From Acetobacteraceae bacterium (GTDB taxonomy: Bacteria > Pseudomonadota > Alphaproteobacteria > Acetobacterales > Acetobacteraceae), in the NCBI GenBank assembly GCA_021732665.1, contig JAKFUL010000014.1, positions 1 through 44,906 on the forward strand: a stretch of 44,906 nucleotides of DNA. The letters run 5' to 3'. A program made the position numbers and the translations under genes. This document shows, piece after piece, positions 1 through 7,204 of the stretch. Numbering within the stretch: the stretch's first letter is position 1; every line of letters begins with the position of its first letter. Below the pieces are notes generated by a model. The model was not told the origin of the DNA. It did not search any database and saw nothing but the letters and a program-made list of their open reading frames with translations.

Positions 1-231
1 CGGGCCGGGGGCGGTGTCGCGCGCCCGGCCCGGTGGCTTCGCCGGCGGCGGCGCGGGCGGGGCCTTCATCGCCTCGACCGCGGCCTCGGCCAGGCCGCCC
101 AGCACGCGGCCGAGCTGCCGCGTCTCGGTGGCGGTCATGCCAAGCGCGCCGCGGCCGCGCGGCGCCGCGCGGCGGCGGGGTGGGGCTGCGGCACCCTGCA
201 CCAGGGCACCCAGGATGCGTCCGAAATCCAT
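1..231 (-). CDS. Unrecognised protein, N-terminal part only (cut by window edge)
   Basis: An open frame on the minus strand starts with ATG at 231 and runs off the left edge (77 codons, no stop). The N-terminus reads MDFGRILGALVQGAA. An Arg/Ala/Pro-rich linker follows, then a helical segment (residues about 37-55, TATETRQLGRVLGGLAEAAV) and a Pro/Ala stretch. The amphipathic start and low-complexity linker resemble the N-terminal regions of DUF533/TerB-type cytoplasmic proteins, but the conserved part lies outside the window. I therefore assign no function. It lies just downstream of oxyR in the same direction with a 9-base gap, so it may be co-transcribed. Confidence 0.4.
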   Translation of the reverse strand, partial: MDFGRILGALVQGAAAPPRRRAAPRGRGALGMTATETRQLGRVLGGLAEAAVEAMKAPPAPPPAKPPGRARDTAPGP

Positions 232-240
232 GGCCACAGG

Positions 241-1155
241 CTACACCAGCTTCAGCGCGGCGGCGATGGTGGGGGCCAGGCCGCGCAATTCCGCCGCGCG
301 CGGGCTTTTGGGCCGCCAGGCCAGGGCGATCGTGCGGCCCGGCGGCACGGCGCCATCGGCGCTGAGCGGGCGCAGCCGCAGATCGGCGCCAGCCAGGACG
401 CCGCCATCGATGGCAAGCCCGGGCAGCAGCGTGGCGCCCAGCCCACCGGCCACCATCTGCACCAGGGTGTGCAGCGAGGTGGCGGCAAAGCCATGCCCGC
501 GGGAGAAGGGCAGGCCGCAGGCCTGCTGCGCCTGGAGGCGCAGGCAATGGCCATCCTCCAGCAAAAGGAGCTGTTCGGCGGCCAGCGCCTCGACCGGCAC
601 CACCGCCTGCTCGGCCAGGCGATGGCCGGGGGGCAGCGCGGCCCAGAAGGCGTCATGGGCGATGGGCAGGGTTTCGGCCCGCCCGCAATCGCAGGGCAGC
701 GCCAGGAGCAGCACATCCAGCCGCCCCGCCTCCAGCCCCTCCAGCAGCCGCTCGGTCTGCTCCTCGCGCAGCCAGAGTTTCAGGCGCGGGAAGGCCGCGG
801 CCAGGGCCGGCATCAACCGTGGCAACAGGTACGGGCCGATGGTGGGGATGACCCCCAGGCGCAGCGGCCCGCAGAGCGGCGCGCGGGCGGCATGGGCGGT
901 CTGCGCCACCGCCTCCAGCGCGACGAGGGCGGCGCGGGCGCGTTCCACCACCTGCAGGCCGAGCGGGGTGAAGATGGGCCGCTTGCTCGGACCCCGCTCC
1001 AGCAACGCGGCATCGAGCTGCCGTTCGAGGGCGATCAGCCCGGCGGAGAGGGTGGATTGGGTGACCGAGCAGGCGCTGGCGGCGCGGCCGAAATGGCCGA
1101 GCTCGGCCAGGGTGACGAGGTAGCGTAGCTGTTGCGGACTGGGGAGGATTATCAT
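241..1155 (-). CDS. oxyR: OxyR-type LysR family peroxide-sensing regulator
   Basis: A 304-residue LysR-type transcriptional regulator. An N-terminal winged helix-turn-helix (about residues 5-62, with HFGRAASACSVTQSTLSAGL) precedes a two-lobed effector domain. The redox signature is intact: LEDGHCLRLQAQQAC places cysteines at 204 and 213, nine residues apart, as for the disulfide pair Cys199/Cys208 of E. coli OxyR. The following RGHGFAATSLHTL and GATLLPGLA segments are also OxyR-like. The family senses hydrogen peroxide and activates antioxidant genes. It is divergent from the crtD-like gene across about 77 bases, so control of carotenoid genes is plausible but inferred. A strong promoter ends 11 bases before the ATG. 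GAGAGG four bases upstream could serve as RBS if the transcript starts early enough. Confidence 0.9.
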   Translation of the reverse strand: MIILPSPQQLRYLVTLAELGHFGRAASACSVTQSTLSAGLIALERQLDAALLERGPSKRPIFTPLGLQVVERARAALVALEAVAQTAHAARAPLCGPLRLGVIPTIGPYLLPRLMPALAAAFPRLKLWLREEQTERLLEGLEAGRLDVLLLALPCDCGRAETLPIAHDAFWAALPPGHRLAEQAVVPVEALAAEQLLLLEDGHCLRLQAQQACGLPFSRGHGFAATSLHTLVQMVAGGLGATLLPGLAIDGGVLAGADLRLRPLSADGAVPPGRTIALAWRPKSPRAAELRGLAPTIAAALKLV

Positions 1156-1166
1156 CGGACCTCTCG

Positions 1167-1195
1167 ATCATAATTCCGGAAAATTCGTCTGACAA
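1167..1195 (-). promoter_or_regulatory. Sigma-70-type promoter of oxyR
   Basis: Read on the minus strand: TTGTCA (1190-1195), a 17-base spacer, then TATGAT (1167-1172). This is close to consensus. The -10 box ends 11 bases before the oxyR ATG, so the predicted transcript has a leader of only a few bases and may be nearly leaderless. Prediction from sequence only. Confidence 0.6.
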
Positions 1196-1207
1196 ACTTG
1201 ACAGTTT
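1194..1207. promoter_or_regulatory. Palindromic operator candidate between oxyR and crtD-like
   Basis: AAACT-TGAC-AGTTT is a perfect 5-base dyad with a 4-base centre. It overlaps the oxyR -35 box and contains TTGACA (1198-1203) on the plus strand. TGACA also occurs twice as a direct repeat nine bases apart (1190 and 1199). The position suits a site that controls both divergent transcripts. No binding protein can be named from sequence. Confidence 0.4.
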
Positions 1208-1232
1208 GATTGGCCAACGCCTCACTGACGGC

Positions 1233-2642
1233 ATGAACCGAAGCCCGAAACGCGTCTGCATCGTGGGGGCCGGGATGGGGGGGCTTGTGGCGGCCATGCT
1301 GCTGGCGGCGAAGGGGCTGGAGGTGGTGGTGCTGGAAATGGCCGAGCGCCCGGGGGGCAAGACACGCGCCTGGCCCATGGCCAACGGTATCACCATGCAG
1401 CCGGTCTTCGAGGCGATTTTCGACGCCGCCGGCGCCAGCCTTTCCGCCCATGTCGTGCTCCGCCGGCAGGCGCTGCTGGCGCGGCACCATTGGGGCGATG
1501 GCGCCACGCTCGACATCGTCGATGGCCGGGCGGCCAATGCCGATGCCATAGGCCGCTTCGCGGGTGCTGCCGCTTCGCGCGGCTATGCCGATTTCGCGGC
1601 CCGGGCAGAGCGCTATTTCCAGGCGCTGGAGGCGCCTTTCATCATGGCGCAGAAGCCCCGCGCGCTGGCGCTCTCGGCCAATGCCGGGCTGGCGCGCAAG
1701 CTGGGTCTTTCGGCGCTGTCGCCGCTGTGGGACGGGCTGCGGGAGCATTTCTCCGACCCCAGGCTGGCGCAGGTCTTCGGCCGGGCGGCGTGCTACATCG
1801 GCGCCTCGCCGCTGCTGGCGCCGGCCACGCTGATGATGATCTCGCATATCGAGCAGATGGGCGTCTGGCAGCCCCGCGGCGGGATCGCGGCCGTGGTGGC
1901 GGCCATGGCGGAGGTGGCGCGCGGCCATGGCGCCGTGCTGCGACTTGGGGCGGAGGTTGTGGATCTGCGCATCGAGGCCGGGCGCGCCCGCGGCGTGGTG
2001 CTGGCGGGCGGCGAATTGCTTCAGGCCGACGCCGTGATCGGCAACGCCGATGCCGCGGCCATCGCGGCCGGGCGGCTGGGCCAGGCGGCGGCGCGGGTGG
2101 TGCCGGAATTGCCGGCCAGCAAGCGTTCCTTCTCCGCCATCACCTGGGCGGTGGCGGCCACTGGGCTGCCGGCCCAGAGCGTCTTCCTGCCCGATGACCC
2201 GACGGCGGAATTCACCGACCTGCATTTCCGCGCCCGGCTGCCGGCCCAGCCCAGCGTGCAGCTGGCGGCGGGCGAGGCGGGCGCCACCGCCATGGTGCCG
2301 GCGCCGGCGCGTGCCGATACCCGCCCGCTCGGGCGCGATGCCATTGCCGCCTGTGGCCGCGCCGCGAGCGCGCTGATGGCCCGGGCGGGCCACAATCTGA
2401 ACCTTGAGGATGCCGTGCCGACCACACCCGATCTCTTCGCCCAAACCTATCCCGGCACCGGCGGCGCGCTGTATGGCCAGGCCGTGCATGGCTGGGCCGC
2501 CAGTTTTGCCCGTCCCGGCGCCAGCACGAAGCTGCCGGGGTTTTACCTGTGCGGCGGGGCCACGCATCCGGGCGCGGGGGTGGCCATGGCGGCGATTTCC
2601 GGGCGCCTCGCGGCCGAGCGCGTGCTGGAGCAACGGGCATGA
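1233..2642 (+). CDS. CrtD-like carotenoid desaturase paralogue lacking the DGGPT motif
   Basis: A 469-residue member of the phytoene desaturase/CrtD flavoprotein family. The N-terminal Rossmann motif VGAGMGG (residues 11-17), a glutamate ending strand 2 (VVVLE) and RPGGKTR are present. The C-terminal FAD segment LCGGATHPGAGVAMAAISG is also present. It aligns along its length with the CrtD at 7205-8779 (shared HFSDPRL, FGR, APATLM, GVW). Against that copy it lacks about eight residues where IDGGPTVF should stand, jumping from WPMANG to ITMQPVFEAIF near 1386-1392. That loop is near-universal in the family, so activity or substrate may differ. ATG 1233 was chosen over an in-frame TTG at 1206 because family N-termini begin just before the Rossmann strand. 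It overlaps crtC by ATGA. Confidence 0.78.
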   Translation: MNRSPKRVCIVGAGMGGLVAAMLLAAKGLEVVVLEMAERPGGKTRAWPMANGITMQPVFEAIFDAAGASLSAHVVLRRQALLARHHWGDGATLDIVDGRAANADAIGRFAGAAASRGYADFAARAERYFQALEAPFIMAQKPRALALSANAGLARKLGLSALSPLWDGLREHFSDPRLAQVFGRAACYIGASPLLAPATLMMISHIEQMGVWQPRGGIAAVVAAMAEVARGHGAVLRLGAEVVDLRIEAGRARGVVLAGGELLQADAVIGNADAAAIAAGRLGQAAARVVPELPASKRSFSAITWAVAATGLPAQSVFLPDDPTAEFTDLHFRARLPAQPSVQLAAGEAGATAMVPAPARADTRPLGRDAIAACGRAASALMARAGHNLNLEDAVPTTPDLFAQTYPGTGGALYGQAVHGWAASFARPGASTKLPGFYLCGGATHPGAGVAMAAISGRLAAERVLEQRA

Positions 2643-3568
2643 GGGGCTGGGAATTCGACCAGGCGGTGCCGGAGCGCGGCTATTGCTGGTGGTATGTCGA
2701 TGCGCTGTCGGATGACGGGCGGCATGGCATCACCATCATCGCCTTCATCGGCACGGTGTTCTCGCCCTGGTATGCCTGGGCGCGGCGCGGCGGGGGCGGG
2801 GATCCGCTGAACCATTGCTGCATCAATGTCTCGCTCTATGGCAGCCCCAGCCGCTGGGCGATGACCGACCGGCAGCGCTGGACGGTACGGCGGGATGAGA
2901 ATTCCTTCACCGTGGGGCCCTCCGGACTGGTCTGGGATGGCAATACGCTGACGATTTCCATCGATGAGGTGACGGCGCCCTTCCCGGGGCGTCTCAGTGG
3001 CACAGTGCGGCTGACGCCGCGCGCGCTCTCCACCCGGGAATTCCGGCTGGACGCCAAGGGGCGGCACAAATGGCACCCCATCGCGCCGCGCTCACGCGTT
3101 GAGGTGGAACTCGAAAACCCGAAGCTGCGCTGGTCCGGCCCCTCCTATTTCGACACCAATGCGGGTGCCGCGCCCTTGGAGGAAGATTTCCAGGATTGGG
3201 ACTGGTGCCGCGCGCCCACGCCCGATGCCACCGCCATCCTCTACAACGCGCAGCGCCGCGACGGCACCTCGCAGTCGCTCGCGCTGCGGGTGGGCAATGA
3301 TGGCGCGGTGACCGACATCGCGGTGCCGGACCCGGTGGAGTTGCCGAAGACCCTCTGGCGCATCGCCCGTCCCACACGTTCGGAAAATGGCCGGGCCAGC
3401 CTGGTGAAGACGCTGGAGGACGCGCCCTTCTATTCCCGCTCGGTCATCCGCACGCATCTGCTGGGGCAGGATGTGACGGCGGTGCATGAAAGCCTGGAAC
3501 TCGACCGTTTCGCCAACCTCGCCGTCCAGGCGCTGCTGCCGGTGAAGGTGCCGAGGCCCTTCTGGTAG
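2639..3568 (+). CDS. crtC: Acyclic carotenoid 1,2-hydratase (hydroxyneurosporene synthase CrtC)
   Basis: A 309-residue CrtC. It adds water across the 1,2 double bond of neurosporene or lycopene, giving the 1-hydroxy end group of spheroidene- or spirilloxanthin-type pigments. The family signature near the N-terminus is clear: GYCWWYVDALSDDG, then IIAFIGTVFSPWYAWARR and NHCCINVSLYG. Length matches the family. The ATG overlaps the stop of the crtD-like gene (ATGA), so the two are translationally coupled. CrtC usually acts before CrtD, which introduces the 3,4 double bond, and that fits the neighbours. No O-methyltransferase (crtF) is adjacent, so the hydroxyl may stay free or be modified otherwise. 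Confidence 0.92.
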   Translation: MRGWEFDQAVPERGYCWWYVDALSDDGRHGITIIAFIGTVFSPWYAWARRGGGGDPLNHCCINVSLYGSPSRWAMTDRQRWTVRRDENSFTVGPSGLVWDGNTLTISIDEVTAPFPGRLSGTVRLTPRALSTREFRLDAKGRHKWHPIAPRSRVEVELENPKLRWSGPSYFDTNAGAAPLEEDFQDWDWCRAPTPDATAILYNAQRRDGTSQSLALRVGNDGAVTDIAVPDPVELPKTLWRIARPTRSENGRASLVKTLEDAPFYSRSVIRTHLLGQDVTAVHESLELDRFANLAVQALLPVKVPRPFW

Positions 3569-3630
3569 CCGATCTCGCCGCCTATGGCGGGCTTTTTCTC
3601 AGCGCCTTCGGCGCGGCCACGCTGCTGCCT

Positions 3631-4002
3631 GTGGGCTCCGAGCCTTTGTTCATCGGGCTGCTTCTGGGGGGTATCGGCCTGCCCTGGCTGCTGGTGGCGG
3701 TGGCCAGCCTGGGGAACACGCTGGGCGCGGTGCTGAACTGGTGGCTGGGGCGGGAGCTGGAGCGGTTTTCCGGCCGGCGGTGGTTCCCGGTCTCGCCCGC
3801 CGCGCTGGACAAGGCCCGCGGCTGGTACCAGCGCTGGGGGCGCTGGACCTTGCTGCTGAGCTGGATGCCGGTGATCGGCGACCCGCTGACCCTGGTGGCC
3901 GGGGTGATGCGGGAAAGGCTGTGGATTTTTCTCGCCCTGGTCGGGTTTTCCAAGACCTGCCGTTTCGCCGCCCTCGCCTATATCACCCTGTATTGGGCAT
4001 GA
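3631..4002 (+). CDS. YqaA-like (SNARE-associated/DedA-related) inner-membrane protein
   Basis: A small membrane protein of the YqaA type. It shows GLPWLLVAVASLGNTLGAVLN, then a Trp/Arg-rich loop (KARGWYQRWGRW) and TLLLSWMPVIGDPLTLVAG, which closely resembles E. coli YqaA. Family function is poorly known; relatives take part in membrane homeostasis or lipid movement. GTG 3631 is the first ATG/GTG/TTG in frame. However, family-like residues continue upstream (YGGLFLSAFGAATLLP, from about 3580), so the true start may be a rare codon such as CTG at 3562, which would overlap the crtC stop. It lies between crtC and crtI in the same direction and is probably in the same transcript. Confidence 0.75.
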   Translation: MGSEPLFIGLLLGGIGLPWLLVAVASLGNTLGAVLNWWLGRELERFSGRRWFPVSPAALDKARGWYQRWGRWTLLLSWMPVIGDPLTLVAGVMRERLWIFLALVGFSKTCRFAALAYITLYWA

Positions 4003-4022
4003 TGCGCCCGGAGGAATGAACC

Positions 4023-5543
4023 ATGCCCGACAGCCTATCCGATCCTCGCCCGCATGCCGTGGTCATCGGCTCGGGCTTTGGCGGGCTGGCCGCTTCGGTG
4101 CGGCTTTCCGCCCGCGGCTGGCGGGTGACGGTGCTCGAAAAACTCGATGCCGCGGGGGGGCGGGCCTATGTCTTCCGGCAGGATGGCTTCACCTTCGATG
4201 GTGGCCCCACCATCATCACCGCGCCCTATCTGCTGGAGGAGCTCTGGGCGCTGTGCGGGCGGCGCATGGCCGATGACATCACGCTCAAGCGCATGGATCC
4301 GTTCTACGAGATCCGCTTCGATGACGGCACGGTGTTTCGTGCCTTCGATGACGTGGCCCGGATGAAGGCCGAGGTGGCGCGGATCAACCCCGCCGAGGTC
4401 GCGGGCTTCGAGCGCTGCATCGCGGATAGCGAGAAAATCTACGAGGTCGCCTTCGCCAAGCTGGCCGACCAGCCCTTCCACAGTTTCTGGCAGATGCTGC
4501 GCGAGGCGCCGGACATGCTGCGGCTGGGCGGCATGCGCAGCGTCTTCTCCAAGGTCAGCGATTACTTTTCTGACGAAAAACTTCGGGTCGCCTTTAGCTT
4601 CCATCCGCTGCTCATCGGCGGCAACCCGCTGACCACCACCGCCTATTACTGCCTGATCCAGCATCTGGAGCGGCTGCATGGCGTGCATTATGCCATGGGC
4701 GGCACGGGGGCGATCGCGGCCGGGCTGGTGCGGCTGGCGGAGGGCCAGGGCGCGCGGTTCCGCTACAATATGGAGGTGGCGGAGATCACCACCTCGGGCG
4801 GCCGCGCCACCGGGGTCAGGCTGGCCGATGGCGAGGCGATCGCCGCTGACATCGTCGTCAGCAATGCCGACCCGGCCTGGACCTATTCCCGACTGCTGAA
4901 GGATTACCCGCGCCGGCGCTGGACCGATGGCAAGCTGAAGCGCTCGAAATACTCGATGAGTTTATTCGTCTGGTATTTCGGGACCAACCGGCGTTTCGAG
5001 GATGTCTATCACCATGCCATGGTGCTGGGGCCGCGTTATGAGGGGCTGCTGCGGGATATTTTCTCCGGCCAACCGCTGGTGGAGGATATGAGCCTCTATC
5101 TGCACCGCCCCACCGCCAGCGATCCTTCCCTGGCGCCGCCGGGCTGCGATGCCTTCTATGTGCTCTCGCCCGTGCCGAACCTGACGAGCGGGACGGATTG
5201 GACCGTGGAGGCCGAGCCCTATCGTGCCCGGGTGCAGAAGCGGCTGGAGGAGACGATCATGCCCGGCCTGGGCGAGAGCATCGTCACCTCGCGCCTGCTC
5301 ACGCCGAAGGGTTTCTCCGAGCGGCTGCTCTCCTACAATGGTGCCGCCTTCGCCATGCAGCCGCAGCTGTTCCAGAGCGCCTGGTTCCGCCCCCACAACC
5401 GCAGCGAGGAGGTGGCCGGGCTTTACCTGGTGGGTGCCGGCACGCATCCGGGGGCGGGCGTGCCGGGGGTGATTTCCTCGGCGAAGATCCTGGATGAGCT
5501 GGTGCCGGAGGGGGCGGTATTCACCCGGGCCGGCGCTCAGTAG
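4023..5543 (+). CDS. crtI: Phytoene desaturase CrtI
   Basis: A 506-residue FAD-dependent phytoene desaturase, which converts phytoene stepwise to neurosporene or lycopene at the membrane. Rossmann motif IGSGFGG (15-21), AGGRAYVF, the DGGPTIITAP motif (59-68) and the C-terminal bacterial signature GAGTHPGAGVPGVISSAK are all present. Length (about 500) is normal. GGAGG lies eight bases before the ATG at 4023; another ATG at 4016 is in a different frame. It is last in the plus-strand crt run. Phytoene synthase (crtB), usually next to crtI, is absent here, so the substrate must be made from another locus. The 3' end overlaps the convergent lipoprotein gene by seven bases. Confidence 0.93.
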   Translation: MPDSLSDPRPHAVVIGSGFGGLAASVRLSARGWRVTVLEKLDAAGGRAYVFRQDGFTFDGGPTIITAPYLLEELWALCGRRMADDITLKRMDPFYEIRFDDGTVFRAFDDVARMKAEVARINPAEVAGFERCIADSEKIYEVAFAKLADQPFHSFWQMLREAPDMLRLGGMRSVFSKVSDYFSDEKLRVAFSFHPLLIGGNPLTTTAYYCLIQHLERLHGVHYAMGGTGAIAAGLVRLAEGQGARFRYNMEVAEITTSGGRATGVRLADGEAIAADIVVSNADPAWTYSRLLKDYPRRRWTDGKLKRSKYSMSLFVWYFGTNRRFEDVYHHAMVLGPRYEGLLRDIFSGQPLVEDMSLYLHRPTASDPSLAPPGCDAFYVLSPVPNLTSGTDWTVEAEPYRARVQKRLEETIMPGLGESIVTSRLLTPKGFSERLLSYNGAAFAMQPQLFQSAWFRPHNRSEEVAGLYLVGAGTHPGAGVPGVISSAKILDELVPEGAVFTRAGAQ

Positions 5544-5794
5544 TTCCGATAGCCGCCGCCGCGCCCGGAATACTGCCGCCGCGGCTGCGACTGGTCATAA
5601 AGGTAACCACCCGCGCCACCCACGCCCGCGCCGAGCAGCGCCCCCAGCCCGGCATTGCCGCTGAACGAGCCGACAATGCCGCCCAGCGCCGCACCGCCCA
5701 GCGCGCCGGTGGCGGTGCGCTGCTGCGTGTCATTGAGCCCGGCGCAGGCCGAAAGCCCCAGCGCCGCGACGGCCATCATGGTGAATTTGCGCAT
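5537..5794 (-). CDS. Small glycine-zipper lipoprotein
   Basis: An 85-residue protein with a lipoprotein signal peptide: positive start MRKF, a hydrophobic core, and lipobox LSAC ending at Cys17. Residues 30-63 form a glycine zipper (GALGGAALGGIVG, then GALLGAGVGGAGGYLYD), typical of outer-membrane-associated 17-kDa/OmpA-like surface antigens. The C-terminus is Arg/Gly/Tyr-rich. The first ATG with a good RBS (GAGGAGAAG just upstream) is at 5794. The family probably supports envelope integrity; no specific role can be given. Confidence 0.8.
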   Translation of the reverse strand: MRKFTMMAVAALGLSACAGLNDTQQRTATGALGGAALGGIVGSFSGNAGLGALLGAGVGGAGGYLYDQSQPRRQYSGRGGGYRNY

Positions 5795-5804
5795 GTTCTT
5801 CTCC

Positions 5805-6215
5805 TCAGCGCGCGCGGCGCGGGGCGGGGGTGGGGGCGGCGCAGGGGAAGCTGGCCTGGGCCCAGCGCAGCAGGCCATCCAGCGCGGGCTCCCGCGCACG
5901 GTCCGGGTTCTCCCGCGCCCAGCGGGCGAAGGCGATGCCGGATTGGGCGATGGTCGGCCCCGGGTTGGGCACGCAGAAGAGCGGGCGCGTCGCGACACCC
6001 TGCGGGTTGAGCAGCGCGTGATATTGCCCCGCGCTGGTCAAAAAACCCTGGCAATAGGCGATGGCCTCCAGCCGCGGCACGCCGTGGCTTTGCGGGTCGC
6101 AGACCGCGGCCAGCTCGGCCACGCTCTGCACATGGGTCACCTGTGGTGGTGTCTGGGCCATGGCGGGCGCGCAGATCAGCGCGGCCCCCGTGGCCATGAG
6201 AATTTGTTTCAGCAT
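5805..6215 (-). CDS. Secreted Rap1a/Tai-like protein
   Basis: A 136-residue protein with a Sec signal peptide (cleavage after APAMA, about residue 20). Four cysteines in the mature part (near residues 39, 55, 81 and 124) could form two disulfides. The AIAYCQGFL segment resembles the Rap1a/Tai family, whose founders are periplasmic immunity proteins against type VI secretion amidases. No effector or secretion gene is nearby, and many members are orphans. It lies 10 bases upstream of the glycine-zipper gene in the same direction. Fold assignment is tentative. Confidence 0.65.
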   Translation of the reverse strand: MLKQILMATGAALICAPAMAQTPPQVTHVQSVAELAAVCDPQSHGVPRLEAIAYCQGFLTSAGQYHALLNPQGVATRPLFCVPNPGPTIAQSGIAFARWARENPDRAREPALDGLLRWAQASFPCAAPTPAPRRAR

Positions 6216-6287
6216 GGCGGTCTCCTCCGGGCGTTCTTGTCTCTTGCCCAGGGGTAACGCGGCGGTGGCGGTGAAGGTTGCCCCGCC

Positions 6288-7103
6288 TCAGGCCAGGATC
6301 TTCGCCTCGTCGCAGAACACCGAAAAGCCCGACAGCGTGCAGGGGCCGAAGGTGGTGGCGATGGCGACGTCGGTGGCATCGCGCCCCCGCGCCAGCAGGA
6401 TGCGGCCGATGCGCGGCGTGTTGTTGCGCGCGTCGAAGGTATGCCAGCGATCGTCGAGAAACACCTCGAACCAGGCGGCGAAATCCATCGGGCCATAGGG
6501 CGGGGCCGTGCCCATGTCGCCGAGGTAGCCGGTGCAGTAGCGCGCGGGGATGTTCACGCAGCGGCAGAAAGCCACGGCCAGATGGGCATAGTCCCGGCAC
6601 ACCCCCACCCCTTCGGCATAGGCCTCGGACGCGGTGCGTGTCGGCCTAGCGTGTTCGTAGCCGAAGCGGATATGGGTGTGTACGAAATCGCAGATCGCCT
6701 GCACCCGCGCCCAACCGGGCTGGGTTTGGCCGAACAGCGCCCAGGCGGTGTTGGAGAGCCTGTCGGTGTCGCAATAATGGCTGCCCAGGAGATGGACGAG
6801 CATCTCATTGGGCAATTCCTCCACCCGGCGCTGCCAGGCGGTGGGGCTGATCTCCTCCGGCACGCCGCTGTCTTCCACCAGAAGCTGGGTGGTGATGGTG
6901 ATGCGGCCGGGTGGCGCCAGAATCCGGGTGCAGGTGTTGCCGAAGCCATCGGTATATTCGCGCGGCTCGACAGGCGGCGCGAAGGTGACGCGGTGCGGGC
7001 CGACCATGTCGGGCAGGCGGGAGGGGTGGGGGCTGATCATCAGCAGCATCGGCGTGGGCTGCGGGCAATCATAGGTGATCTGGCAGCCGGCACTGATCCG
7101 CAT
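6288..7103 (-). CDS. Transglutaminase-like cysteine protease family protein
   Basis: A 271-residue transglutaminase-core protein. The N-terminal half (to about 150) is the beta-rich domain common in bacterial transglutaminase-like proteins. The catalytic region has Cys in GVGVCRDYAHLA, His in DRWHTFD and Asp in FDARNNTPRIGR, the expected Cys-His-Asp order. There is no signal peptide, so it is probably cytoplasmic. The start is ATG 7103; an in-frame extension to 7148 lacks support. Such proteins are often encoded with peptidase or circularly permuted ATP-grasp genes, but neither is adjacent here. Substrate unknown. Confidence 0.85.
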   Translation of the reverse strand: MRISAGCQITYDCPQPTPMLLMISPHPSRLPDMVGPHRVTFAPPVEPREYTDGFGNTCTRILAPPGRITITTQLLVEDSGVPEEISPTAWQRRVEELPNEMLVHLLGSHYCDTDRLSNTAWALFGQTQPGWARVQAICDFVHTHIRFGYEHARPTRTASEAYAEGVGVCRDYAHLAVAFCRCVNIPARYCTGYLGDMGTAPPYGPMDFAAWFEVFLDDRWHTFDARNNTPRIGRILLARGRDATDVAIATTFGPCTLSGFSVFCDEAKILA

Positions 7104-7204
7104 GGGCGTGGTCCTGTTCTTTGGTTCAGGCACGCAACGCGGCGGCATTATAGCGGGTTTCCTGGCGGTGGGGCCTGCGCCTGGCGAAAAAGCCGCGGCC
7201 CCGG

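Noticed and set aside
1152..2633. Long open frame on the minus strand opposite the crtD-like gene
   Set aside because: Arg/His/Gly-rich shadow of a high-GC gene; no motifs, and the plus frame has clear family motifs.
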